Source: an uncultured Blautia sp.
GTDB lineage: Bacteria; Bacillota; Clostridia; Lachnospirales; Lachnospiraceae
DNA: 7,974 nucleotides
Assembly (NCBI GenBank): GCA_934364795.1
Contig: CAKRMK010000060.1
Coordinates: 1-7,974 of the forward strand
Direction of reading: 5' to 3'
The position numbers and the translations under genes are program-made. The notes under the pieces were generated by a model that saw only the letters and a program-made list of their open reading frames with translations, ran no database searches and was not told the origin of the DNA. The number at the start of each line of letters is the position of its first letter. Position 1 is the stretch's first letter. Shown piece by piece: positions 1-7,002 of the stretch.

Positions 1-395
1 CCGTAACCCTGGCTCTTTCCATGTCTGCGAAATACACCAGACAGGTGCGAAACGCAGTGCTGGAGGAATTAAGACAGGACTATGTTATCGGAGCAAGAAT
101 GAGAGGAATCAAGGAAAGCGTGATCCTCTGGAGACATGTGCTCCCAAATGCAATGCTCCCAATCGTTACCCTTCTTGGTCTTTCCCTTGGCTCCCTGCTT
201 GGTGGAACTGCAGTTGTTGAGATCATCTACAACTGGCCTGGAATGGGAAGCATGGCGATCAAGGCAATCGCCTGTCGTGACTATCCGATGGTGCAGGCCT
301 ATGTACTGATGATCGCGATTATGTATATGGTGATCAACATTATCGTTGACCTTTCCTATACTTATCTGGATCCAAGAATAAAGGAGGTTAAGTAA
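1..395 (+). CDS. ABC transporter permease, DppB/NikB type, C-terminal part
   Basis: Membrane-spanning subunit of a PepT-family (dipeptide/oligopeptide/nickel) ABC importer. Only the C-terminal ~130 residues are in the window. The frame is open from base 3 with no stop, so the gene starts upstream and the ATG at 21 is internal. The cytoplasmic EAA coupling loop, which docks on the ATPase, is visible as DYVIGARMRG followed by WRHVLPNAMLP. A GTAVVEIIYNWPGMG segment typical of DppB/NikB and a last membrane helix (YVLMIAIMYMVINIIVDLSY) follow. The end, YTYLDPRIK, is the usual family terminus. The next permease starts 2 nt after the stop, with its ribosome site inside this gene, so the two are probably translated together. 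The family call is firm; the solute cannot be read from this subunit. Confidence 0.93.
   Translation, partial: VTLALSMSAKYTRQVRNAVLEELRQDYVIGARMRGIKESVILWRHVLPNAMLPIVTLLGLSLGSLLGGTAVVEIIYNWPGMGSMAIKAIACRDYPMVQAYVLMIAIMYMVINIIVDLSYTYLDPRIKEVK
381..387 (+). promoter_or_regulatory. Ribosome binding site for the GTG-started second permease
   Basis: AAGGAGG lies 9 nt before GTG at 397 and inside the last codons of the upstream permease. It supports the GTG start, since no ATG is available nearby, and indicates translational coupling of the two permeases. Confidence 0.8.
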
Positions 396-396
396 A

Positions 397-1221
397 GTGA
401 AAAAGCAGAATTTTTTCTTAGCTCATAAACAGTTTACCGTATTCTTTATTCTGGCGCTTGCGGTTGTAGGCGTAGCTGTTTTTGCTCCCTGGATCGCACC
501 AAAGGATCCGCTGGATGCAGTGATGGTGGATTCTCTGAAAGCCCCATGTGCAGAATATCCCCTTGGCGCTGACAAACTGGGACGAGACATTCTTTCCCGT
601 GTGATCTATGGTACCAGAACCTCTCTGGTATCCACCCTGATCCTGGTAGCAACTATTTTTGTTGTAGGTACACTGCTTGGAATTATTGCAGGATACTTCG
701 GCGGCTGGATCGATCAGGTGATCATGCGAATCGCAGATATGATGATCTCTTTCCCTGGAATGATCCTGGCAATCGCAATCGCAGGTATGCTTGGCCCAAG
801 CCTTAGAAACGGAGTCATCGCCATCACAGCCGTAAGCTGGACAAAATATGCCCGTCTGGCAAGAAGTATGGTCCTGAAAGTAAAACGTAATCTGTATGTG
901 GAAGCGGCTGTGGTAAACGGCACCAGTACATTCAAAATTTTGTGGAAGCATATCCTCCCCAACATGCTGACGACTATGACAGTAACAGCAGCGGCAGATA
1001 TGGGTACCATGATGCTGGAACTTGCATCTCTTTCTTTCCTGGGATTCGGAGCTGTAGCACCAACACCGGAATGGGGACTGATGCTGAATGAAGGAAGAAC
1101 CTATATGGCAAAAGCACCGTGGCTGATGATCGCACCGGGTATCGCCATCGTAATCGTAGTAATCATTTTTAACATGCTTGGTGACAGTATCCGTGATATT
1201 CTGGATCCGAGACAGGACTGA
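397..1221 (+). CDS. ABC transporter permease, DppC/NikC type
   Basis: Second membrane subunit of the importer, 274 residues, full length for the DppC/NikC family. The N-terminus carries one hydrophobic helix (about residues 12-33). The family signature ADKLGRDILSRVIYGTRTSL follows at about 58-77, then several membrane segments. The EAA loop is at 169-190 (EAAVVNGTSTFKILWKHILPN), and the typical C-terminal block SFLGFGAVAPTPEWG is at 213-227. It ends GDSIRDILDPRQD, the usual DppC/NikC terminus. The start is GTG, chosen because AAGGAGG sits 9 nt upstream and the hydrophobic N-terminus fits. It pairs with the upstream permease to form the channel. The binding-protein gene begins 15 nt after the stop with its own ribosome site. 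Family and role are clear; substrate is not. Confidence 0.95.
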   Translation: MKKQNFFLAHKQFTVFFILALAVVGVAVFAPWIAPKDPLDAVMVDSLKAPCAEYPLGADKLGRDILSRVIYGTRTSLVSTLILVATIFVVGTLLGIIAGYFGGWIDQVIMRIADMMISFPGMILAIAIAGMLGPSLRNGVIAITAVSWTKYARLARSMVLKVKRNLYVEAAVVNGTSTFKILWKHILPNMLTTMTVTAAADMGTMMLELASLSFLGFGAVAPTPEWGLMLNEGRTYMAKAPWLMIAPGIAIVIVVIIFNMLGDSIRDILDPRQD

Positions 1222-1236
1222 TAAAGGAGAAAATAG

Positions 1237-2790
1237 ATGAAAAACAGAATCGTAAACAAAGTTTGTGCAGCAGCACTTGCAGGACTTATGGCAATGACAA
1301 TGATCCCGGCAACAAGCGTATTTGCAGATGGAAATACAATGACAATTGGTGTAACAAGCTTTGCTGATACACTGGAGCCGACAGAGCAGTATTTCAGCTG
1401 GGTTATCTCCCGTTACGGTGTTGGACAGGGACTTACCAAATTCGATGAAGAAGGAAATATGGTACCATGTCTTGCAACAGAGTGGACTAATAGCGATGAC
1501 GGAAAAACATGGACTTTTACCATTCGTGAGGGCGTTAAATTCTCAAACGGCAACGATATGACCCCGGAGCTTGTAAAAGCATCCCTGGAGCGTACCATGG
1601 AAATGTCAAACCGTGTACCGGAGTTCTTTGACATTGACAGCATTGATGTAGACGGACAGGACATTACATTCCACCTGAACAGAGCGAATGCAAACATGGC
1701 AGGATGCCTGGCTGACCCGTTGTTTCTGATCATGGATACAAGCATTGACAATTCCAATATTGCAATGGAAGGACCGGTTTGTACAGGCCCGTATGCATTC
1801 CAGTCTTTTGATCCATCAGGAGATACTGTTGTTGTCCGTAACGAATACTACTGGGATGGAGAGGTTCCCAACGACAGCGTAACTCTTCGTATCATTGGTG
1901 ATCAGACAACACGTTCCATGGCTCTTCAGTCCGGTGAGATCGACGTAGCTTACAACTTAAAGACAGAAAACGTTTTTGAGTTTGATGGAAACGATAATTA
2001 TAACATTCAGTCTCTGGAATCCCTTCGTTCTACATATGCATTTATGAACCAGAATGGCGCACTGGGAGATATTGCACTTCGTCAGGCTGTTCTTCGGGGA
2101 CTTGACAAAGAGACTTATACAAGCATTCTGCTTGAGGGTGGCGCAACACCAGGAAAAGCTCCGGTACCGCCTACACTGGATTATGGATACGATGAGCTGA
2201 ACGATGAAAATGCTTACGATCCAGATGGTGCAAAACAGATCCTTGAAGATGCAGGATACAAGGATGTTGATGGTGACGGATACGTAGAAGACCCAGAGGG
2301 AAATCCGGTAGAGCTTACTTTCGTATACTATGACAGCCGTGCAGAGCTTGGTGTATATGCACAGGCAGCACAGGCAAGCCTGAAAGAGATCGGAATCAAC
2401 ATCAAACTTGACTGTGTATCTTATGAGACACTTCTTGACCGCCGTGACTCTTCCCAGTATGACCTTCTGATCTGGAATGTACTGGTTGCAAACACAGGTG
2501 ATCCGGAAAACTACCTTCGTGAGAACTGGTACAGCACATCTGCAAACAACACTGCAGGATATTCAAACGCAGATGTAGATGCATGGCTGGATGAGCTGGC
2601 ACAGACAATTGACACAGAGGCAAGAAAAGAGCTGATCGTGAAGATTCAGCAGGCGATCATGGATGATGCTGCAACTGTATTCTTCGGATATGAAAACACA
2701 TTCCTTATTTCCAAATCAACAGTAGAAGGACTTGTAATGTATCCAATGGATTACTACTGGGTAACTGCTGACATGAAGATGGCTGAGTAA
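1237..2790 (+). CDS. Extracellular solute-binding protein family 5 (NikA/DppA/OppA-like)
   Basis: Captures the solute outside the membrane and delivers it to the two permeases. At 517 residues it matches the family 5 (class C, type II fold) binding proteins. Residues 1-30 form a Sec signal peptide ending SVFA/DG, a signal peptidase I type site. Visible family features are the GLTKFDEEGNMVPCLATEW block (65-83), TWTFTIREGVKFSNG (91-105), CTGPYAF (182-188, the usual GTGPY position) and YDPDGAKQILEDAGYKD (327-343). A DVDGDGYVED loop (343-352) of acidic calcium-site style, common in this family, follows. AAAGGAG lies 7 nt before ATG. The gene sits between permeases and ATPases. There is no lipobox: the LAG at 14-16 is followed by Leu, unusual for a Gram-positive binding protein. 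Nickel, peptide and metallophore ligands all remain possible. Confidence 0.93.
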   Translation: MKNRIVNKVCAAALAGLMAMTMIPATSVFADGNTMTIGVTSFADTLEPTEQYFSWVISRYGVGQGLTKFDEEGNMVPCLATEWTNSDDGKTWTFTIREGVKFSNGNDMTPELVKASLERTMEMSNRVPEFFDIDSIDVDGQDITFHLNRANANMAGCLADPLFLIMDTSIDNSNIAMEGPVCTGPYAFQSFDPSGDTVVVRNEYYWDGEVPNDSVTLRIIGDQTTRSMALQSGEIDVAYNLKTENVFEFDGNDNYNIQSLESLRSTYAFMNQNGALGDIALRQAVLRGLDKETYTSILLEGGATPGKAPVPPTLDYGYDELNDENAYDPDGAKQILEDAGYKDVDGDGYVEDPEGNPVELTFVYYDSRAELGVYAQAAQASLKEIGINIKLDCVSYETLLDRRDSSQYDLLIWNVLVANTGDPENYLRENWYSTSANNTAGYSNADVDAWLDELAQTIDTEARKELIVKIQQAIMDDAATVFFGYENTFLISKSTVEGLVMYPMDYYWVTADMKMAE

Positions 2791-2806
2791 TAAAGGAGTC
2801 TGTAAT

Positions 2807-3592
2807 ATGCTGGAAATTAAAGATCTGGCTGTGCAGTATGGCAATCAGGCTCCTACCATAGAGCATTTTAACCTTTCCATGAAAAAGGGAGAAATCATCA
2901 GCGTGGTAGGAGAGAGTGGAAGTGGAAAAACTACCGTAATCCGTGCCGTTCTGGGGGCCCTCTCCGGAGCGGGACGGGTCACTTCCGGTGATATTCTTTA
3001 TCATGGAGAATCCCTTCTGAAGAATTCCAAAAGTGACTGGAGAAAGATCCGCGGAAGCAAAATGTCCATGATCTTTCAGGACTGTGGAGGAACCCTGAAT
3101 CCGATCCGTAAGATCGGCAGCCAATATGTAGAATATATTCGTACACATGAGTCAATGACCAAGAAAGACGCATGGCTAAAAGCAGTTTCCATGCTTACCA
3201 AAATGCGTCTCCCGGATGCAGAGAATATCATGAACAGCTATCCATATCAGCTGTCCGGAGGTATGCGTCAGCGTGTGGGAATCGCAATGGCAATGACTTT
3301 TAATCCGGAACTCCTTCTTGCTGATGAGCCTACAAGTGCGCTGGACGTAACAACACAGGCACAGATTGTCCGCCAGATGATGGAGCTTCGGGATGATTTT
3401 GGAACAGGTATCATCATTGTTACTCATAATATCGGTGTAGCTGCTTACATGGCAGACCAGCTGATTGTTATGCATCATGGCAAGGTGGTTGACCATGGAA
3501 CCAGAGAAGAGGTTTTAAACCATCCCACCAGTGATTATACCAAAAAACTTTTGGAAGCAGTTCCGGAAATGGAGGGAAAACGATATGTCTGA
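2807..3592 (+). CDS. ABC transporter ATP-binding protein, NikD/DppD type (short form)
   Basis: Cytoplasmic ATPase that powers the importer, 261 residues. All nucleotide-binding motifs are present: Walker A GESGSGKT (35-42), Q-loop Gln91 in MIFQDCGGTLNP, ABC signature LSGGMRQ (149-155), Walker B LLLADEP (169-175) and switch His207 in IIIVTHNIG. The tail HPTSDYTKKLLEAVPEME is typical of the peptide/nickel subfamily. The protein stops there, as NikD does, and lacks the cysteine-bearing C-terminal extension found in DppD/OppD and in the next gene. The Q-loop reads QDCGG where QDP is usual, a mild oddity. AAAGGAG lies 8 nt before the ATG. The 3' end overlaps the next ATPase by 8 nt, fitting equimolar production of a heterodimeric ATPase pair. 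Confidence 0.95.
   Translation: MLEIKDLAVQYGNQAPTIEHFNLSMKKGEIISVVGESGSGKTTVIRAVLGALSGAGRVTSGDILYHGESLLKNSKSDWRKIRGSKMSMIFQDCGGTLNPIRKIGSQYVEYIRTHESMTKKDAWLKAVSMLTKMRLPDAENIMNSYPYQLSGGMRQRVGIAMAMTFNPELLLADEPTSALDVTTQAQIVRQMMELRDDFGTGIIIVTHNIGVAAYMADQLIVMHHGKVVDHGTREEVLNHPTSDYTKKLLEAVPEMEGKRYV
3571..3576 (+). promoter_or_regulatory. Ribosome binding site fixing the start of the second ATPase
   Basis: GGAGGG lies 8 nt before ATG at 3585. It decides the start: an in-frame ATG at 3531 would add 18 residues not seen in the family and has no ribosome site. Confidence 0.75.
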
Positions 3593-4574
3593 TAATCATG
3601 AAATCGTCATGCAGGCAAAGCATATTGTAAAACAGTTCCCTGCTTCCCATGGCAGAACCTTAACTGCCTGCAATGATATTAATCTGACTATGTATAAAGG
3701 ACGTACTCTTGGAATTGTAGGAGAAAGTGGATGCGGAAAGTCGACATTTGTCCGTATGGTAATTTCACTGGATCAGCCAACCAGCGGTGAAATCCTTTAT
3801 CATGGCAGAAACATCACAGGACTTTCAAAGAAAGAAACCTGGGAAAACCGCCAGAACCTTCAGATGGTTTTCCAGGATCCCCTTGCATCCTTTAACCCGA
3901 AAATGAAAATAGGGGACATTCTTACAGAGCCTTTGATGAACTATAAAAAGATCAAAAGAAGTGAAAGAAATGCAAAGGCAAAAGAGCTTCTTCGCATGGT
4001 TGAGCTTCCGGAAGATTTTGTAGACCGTTATCCTCATAATATGAGTGGTGGACAGCGTCAGAGAATCAGCATTGCAAGAGCACTTTCCCTGGAACCGGAG
4101 ATTCTGGTGTGCGATGAAGCTACCTCTGCACTGGACGTTTCTGTGCAGGAATCTGTTATTGAACTTCTGGTGCGTCTGCAGAAAGAAAAGAATATCTGTA
4201 TGATCTTTATCTGCCATGACCTTGCACTGATACGTTCTTTTGCACATCAGATCGCAGTTATGTATCTGGGACATATTGTGGAAACCATTCCCGGAGAAGA
4301 TGTTTCTGACCATGCAGTACACCCATATACAAAAGCACTGGTTGGAGCGCAGTTCTCTGTCCGTATGGATCCGACGAAAAAGATAGAGAGTATTGAAAGT
4401 GAGGCACCAAGCCCGCTGGATGTCCCTGTAGGCTGTCCCTTCCAGAACCGCTGTGAGCACTGCATGGAGCAGTGTAAGAAAGAAATGCCGGAGCTGAAGG
4501 AAATTGCACCGGGACATGAAGTTGCCTGCTTTTATGTGGACGGTATGAAGAAGCAGACAAAAGGGGGCAGATAG
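3585..4574 (+). CDS. ABC transporter ATP-binding protein, DppF/OppF type with C-terminal cysteine cluster
   Basis: Second ATPase of the importer, 329 residues. Motifs are Walker A GESGCGKS (46-53), Q-loop Gln97 in QMVFQDPLASFNP, signature MSGGQRQ (153-159), Walker B ILVCDEATSALD (173-184) and switch His211. After HPYTKALVGAQ comes the oligopeptide/dipeptide C-terminal domain with Cys284, Cys290, Cys293 and Cys297 in GCPFQNRCEHCMEQC, plus Cys315 in VACFY. In related DppD/OppD proteins this cysteine set is reported to hold a [4Fe-4S] cluster; that it does so here is inference. The start at 3585 is set by GGAGGG and gives an 8-nt overlap with the upstream ATPase. The last gene of the operon begins 1 nt after the stop. 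Family assignment is firm. Confidence 0.94.
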   Translation: MSDNHEIVMQAKHIVKQFPASHGRTLTACNDINLTMYKGRTLGIVGESGCGKSTFVRMVISLDQPTSGEILYHGRNITGLSKKETWENRQNLQMVFQDPLASFNPKMKIGDILTEPLMNYKKIKRSERNAKAKELLRMVELPEDFVDRYPHNMSGGQRQRISIARALSLEPEILVCDEATSALDVSVQESVIELLVRLQKEKNICMIFICHDLALIRSFAHQIAVMYLGHIVETIPGEDVSDHAVHPYTKALVGAQFSVRMDPTKKIESIESEAPSPLDVPVGCPFQNRCEHCMEQCKKEMPELKEIAPGHEVACFYVDGMKKQTKGGR

Positions 4575-4575
4575 T

Positions 4576-5820
4576 ATGAAGAAAAAAATACTCGCTCTGA
4601 TGATGAGTACAGCACTTTTGGCTGGAACATATAGTTCTGTATGGGCGGATGGAGCTGATTATGCAGACGGTAATGTTCATACCATTGGCGTTGTGCTGTA
4701 TGATCCGGATTCAGCTGAGATGGAAATGTTTGCGGATTATTACCGTGATTATATTCAGGAAGGTTTTCCGGTAAAATTTATTTTTTCCGGAAAAATTTCG
4801 GACTCTGAAGCTGAAAAGGCATTTATTGCAGAGGCAAAGGCAGAGGGCGCAGAGGGAGTCATTTCTTTTGCAGGATATGCGGATGGACTTCAGGATGTGA
4901 TCAAAACCTGTGAAGAGGACGAAATCTACTATGCACTTGGTTCAAACACAGTAAGTGATGAAAACTATGATGCGATCAAGGATAACCCGTGGTATATGGG
5001 ATGTGTTGGTCCTGACCTTCAGGCCGTTTATGAAGCTGGATGCGATATGACAGAGTTTTTTCTGGATAAGGGTGCGAAAAATATTGTGATCATGTCCGGC
5101 GGTGCTTCTGCAGGAAACAGACTTCACCAGGTAAGAACCTGGGGAATGTTAAATACACTGGAAGAAAAAGCAGGTCTTGTTCTTACAGAGGATGCGGAAA
5201 AACTTTCAGCAACAGATCAGGTAACAGAACTTTCTGATAAAGATGGAAATCTGCATGTAACAATCTGCCCGGGTTATACGGAAATGGGTGGAGCAGGTCT
5301 TGACAATCTAAGTACTGCATTTGCAGCAGGTGACTGTGACACTCTTATGAGTGCTTTCCATGTATCTACTTATCTGGATAAGATTTCAGATAAGGAAAAG
5401 GAGCAGGACAGCAACATTATGGTTGGTGCGATTGACAGTTTTTCAGAGCAGAATTTTCAGATTTTCCAGGTAAAAGATTCATTTGGAAATGAGCCCATTG
5501 ATTATGTCCGTGGAAAATATGCTTCTATGGCTGGCCCGGCATTTGCCATGATCTACAATGCAATTACCGGAAATACAGATGCAGTAGAAGAAAACGGGGA
5601 AGCAGTACGGTTGTATCAGAACCTGTGGACCGCAAAGTCAGAAGAGGAATATATAGAGCTGTACGGTTATGCCACAGGTATTTATGAAAATGCGTACAGC
5701 TGTGATGACCTGATGCAGGTGATCAGACAGTTTAATGAGGATGCAAACCCGCAGAGCTTCAAGGAACTTACAGAGGCCTCTGATGTGGAAAGGGTAAAAG
5801 AAAGAATTTTTCAGAATTAG
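4576..5820 (+). CDS. Exported type I periplasmic-binding-protein-like protein, function unknown
   Basis: A 414-residue secreted protein that closes the transporter operon. Residues 1-24 are a signal peptide ending SVWA/DG. The mature part begins HTIGVVLYDPDSAEMEMFAD and continues with AKAEGAEGVISFAG, DEIYYALGSNT, YEAGCDMTEFFLDKGAKNIV and later DCDTLMSAF and DSNIMVGAIDS. These alternating beta-strand/helix blocks are the pattern of type I binding proteins (RbsB/LuxP/BMP-like, two Rossmann-like lobes). That is a structural reading, not a recognised close family. It has no membrane anchor and no lipobox (LLAGT, with Thr where Cys is expected). It could be a second ligand receptor for the importer or a sensor/scavenging accessory. 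The ribosome site is AAGGGGG, 8 nt upstream, and the ATG follows the preceding stop by 1 nt. Confidence 0.85.
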   Translation: MKKKILALMMSTALLAGTYSSVWADGADYADGNVHTIGVVLYDPDSAEMEMFADYYRDYIQEGFPVKFIFSGKISDSEAEKAFIAEAKAEGAEGVISFAGYADGLQDVIKTCEEDEIYYALGSNTVSDENYDAIKDNPWYMGCVGPDLQAVYEAGCDMTEFFLDKGAKNIVIMSGGASAGNRLHQVRTWGMLNTLEEKAGLVLTEDAEKLSATDQVTELSDKDGNLHVTICPGYTEMGGAGLDNLSTAFAAGDCDTLMSAFHVSTYLDKISDKEKEQDSNIMVGAIDSFSEQNFQIFQVKDSFGNEPIDYVRGKYASMAGPAFAMIYNAITGNTDAVEENGEAVRLYQNLWTAKSEEEYIELYGYATGIYENAYSCDDLMQVIRQFNEDANPQSFKELTEASDVERVKERIFQN

Positions 5821-5831
5821 CAGTTGAAACA

Positions 5832-5884
5832 AAAACGAGTAGCAGGTAAGTGCAAATGCAGTTTCCCTGTTGCTCGTTTTTTCT
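5832..5884. terminator. Rho-independent terminator, probably bidirectional
   Basis: A 15-bp stem pairs 5832-5846 (AAAACGAGTAGCAGG) with 5866-5880 (CCTGTTGCTCGTTTT), broken only by two G-U wobbles. The 19-nt loop contains a small TGCA/TGCA inner pairing, and a T-run follows on the plus strand. It lies 11 nt after the last transporter gene. Read on the minus strand, the same hairpin ends in a T-rich run and sits about 95 nt after the acetyltransferase stop, so it can close both convergent units. Confidence 0.88.
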
Positions 5885-5975
5885 TATATAGAGAGCTTTT
5901 TGATGTAAAAATGTGGATATTATATCACAGATCAGAAAATATTATTGAACAGCTATAATATGGAAAATAGTACCT

Positions 5976-6419
5976 CTAACATTTTAATTTACGATAGTTC
6001 CGATGCCATGCCATTACATAATCTTTTTCCCCAGTATCTTTATCAAAACCGCTACACTGAATTTCAAACCCTTCCCTTTGATAAAAAGATATTGCCCGTA
6101 TATTTTTCTGGTATACATTCAAAAGTAATTTGTTCCTTTTATCCTTTGCATAATTCAATAGGATTTTACCTATACCATGCGATTGCATATCATCAGAAAT
6201 AAAAATGCCCTCAATATATTCATCGTTCATCCCTAAAAAGCCCTGTATCTCTTGATTGTCCTCATAGACATAGACAGTTGCCTGTAATAGCAGTTCTTTT
6301 ACTAATTCAAAATTACTTTTCCAATATTGAGCAGAGATAAAATAATGTGCCTTTATATTTGTATTCAACCATATATCTGCAACTTTATTTATATCTGCTT
6401 TTCGTAATTCTCTAATCAT
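5976..6419 (-). CDS. GNAT family N-acetyltransferase (YjaB-like)
   Basis: Predicted cytoplasmic acetyl-CoA-dependent N-acetyltransferase, 147 residues. The N-terminus MIRELRKADINKVADIWLNT and the AHYFISAQYW stretch match the YjaB-like GNAT subgroup. The beta-strand IQGFLGMNDEYIEGIFISDD (58-77) leads into the acetyl-CoA pyrophosphate loop QSHGIGKILL (79-88). Then come the NVYQKNIRAISFYQREGF (101-118) block with the usual Asn and Phe-Tyr, and a D-x-x-G-x-x-Y tail. The start at 6419 is chosen because AGGAG lies about 9 nt upstream and the domain begins here; a longer open frame reaching 6599 adds 60 residues unlike GNAT. It follows the 78-residue gene on the same strand and probably shares its transcript. 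Its acyl acceptor cannot be deduced. Confidence 0.88.
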   Translation of the reverse strand: MIRELRKADINKVADIWLNTNIKAHYFISAQYWKSNFELVKELLLQATVYVYEDNQEIQGFLGMNDEYIEGIFISDDMQSHGIGKILLNYAKDKRNKLLLNVYQKNIRAISFYQREGFEIQCSGFDKDTGEKDYVMAWHRNYRKLKC

Positions 6420-6556
6420 AATGTTGACTCTCCTGCAAATTCCGATTGTTCTACATTTTCTCAAGTCCACCTTCTTGCCCTTCTGACAAGAAGTATCCCT
6501 CGCGTTCAGCTCGGTCAATACTGATTTATTGATTCCGCTTCTTTCAGAAAAATATG
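6420..6556 (-). other. Spacer with possible gene remnant between the two minus-strand genes
   Basis: A 137-nt spacer upstream of the acetyltransferase. One frame (6451-6525) reads ISIDRAEREGYFLSEGQEGG then LEKM and a stop. Another is open throughout and contains SERSGINKSVLTELNARD, which is vaguely helix-turn-helix-like. Neither has its own start and ribosome site. The protein-like composition suggests the 3' scar of a lost gene, but the stretches are too short to assign. Confidence 0.3.
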
Positions 6557-6793
6557 CTATTTTACTATTCCACATACATGTGTGACGGCTTCTATCCAAC
6601 GCTTTGCATCCAAAAGAAGTTCTTCGTGCTGAAGATCATATTCACAAATATCTGGATTCACAAAATATTTTAAATAACGTTTTCGATATTTTTTTCCCAT
6701 TTTCAGTGCATAAAAAACATGGACTGTTGTCCCCGGAACTTGAATATGTTTACCTACTTTTGTATAAAGATCTGTACAAAACTGATTTTTCAT
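6557..6793 (-). CDS. Small protein of unknown function (78 aa)
   Basis: I do not recognise this protein. It is 78 residues, basic in the middle (KMGKKYRKRYLKYF, about 32-45) and ends with a likely helix, HEELLLDAKRWIEAVTHVCG. There is no signal peptide or membrane segment. Three cysteines (in NQFC, PDIC and HVCG) are scattered, with no zinc-finger spacing. Translation is well supported: AGGAGG (6800-6805, minus strand) stands 6 nt before the ATG, one of the strongest ribosome sites in the window. A TATAAT box lies 27 nt upstream of the start. The acetyltransferase gene follows 137 nt downstream on the same strand, so they may be co-transcribed. The surrounding DNA is AT-rich and contains gene debris, which fits acquired accessory DNA. 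Confidence 0.65.
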   Translation of the reverse strand: MKNQFCTDLYTKVGKHIQVPGTTVHVFYALKMGKKYRKRYLKYFVNPDICEYDLQHEELLLDAKRWIEAVTHVCGIVK

Positions 6794-6819
6794 AGATTGC
6801 CTCCTGATAAATTCTATTG

Positions 6820-6825
6820 ATTATA
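6820..6825 (-). promoter_or_regulatory. Candidate -10 box for the minus-strand gene pair
   Basis: A perfect TATAAT on the minus strand, 27 nt before the ATG of the 78-residue gene, would give a leader of about 20 nt holding only the ribosome site. No convincing -35 hexamer is seen at 16-18 nt, so the call is tentative. Confidence 0.35.
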
Positions 6826-6854
6826 GGGAAAACAAGAAATAAATAACTATTTGA

Positions 6855-7001
6855 TATTATAACATAAATGGATTTTTACGCAGAGGTTATTTTCAAGGAA
6901 TTGATTTATGTTTAAATGAAGGTGATGAGGTTGTGGATTGCGACCTCATTATTATATGTGAATATGAAATAGCAGTAGGCAGAATGAGAAAAATAGGGTA
7001 A
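6855..7001 (+). pseudogene. Possible start-less gene remnant
   Basis: This lies in the 366-nt gap without an intact gene (6794-7159). A 48-codon stretch is open without a usable upstream start and reads protein-like: GFLRRGYFQGIDLCLNEGDE, then VVDCDLIIICEYEIAVGR, ending RKIG and TAA. The alternating acidic and hydrophobic strand pattern is more orderly than expected for random AT-rich DNA. I do not recognise the family. It could equally be chance, as no ribosome site precedes it. Confidence 0.3.
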
Positions 7002-7002
7002 A

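Noticed and set aside
418..951. Long minus-strand open frame (177 codons) opposite the DppC-like permease
   Set aside because: It is antisense to a clear permease gene; the translation is rich in Cys/His/Asp with no ribosome site or domain pattern.
1237..2790. Assigning nickel as the solute (nikA)
   Set aside because: Family 5 proteins for nickel, peptides and metallophores cannot be told apart here; no nickel-binding residues, NikR gene or nickel riboswitch is visible.
3531..3584. Upstream ATG giving the second ATPase 18 more residues
   Set aside because: No ribosome site before it and no family resemblance in the extra residues; GGAGGG points to 3585.
3825..4517. Minus-strand open frame of 230 codons opposite the second ATPase
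   Set aside because: Shadow of a strongly conserved ATPase; Cys- and His-rich composition typical of antisense reading, and no ribosome site.
5945..6202. Plus-strand 85-codon open frame
   Set aside because: Antisense to the GNAT gene with no ribosome site; the GNAT motifs show the minus strand is coding.
6420..6599. 60-residue N-terminal extension of the acetyltransferase
   Set aside because: GNAT domain begins at MIRELRKADI with its own ribosome site; the extension overlaps the end of the 78-residue gene and is not GNAT-like.
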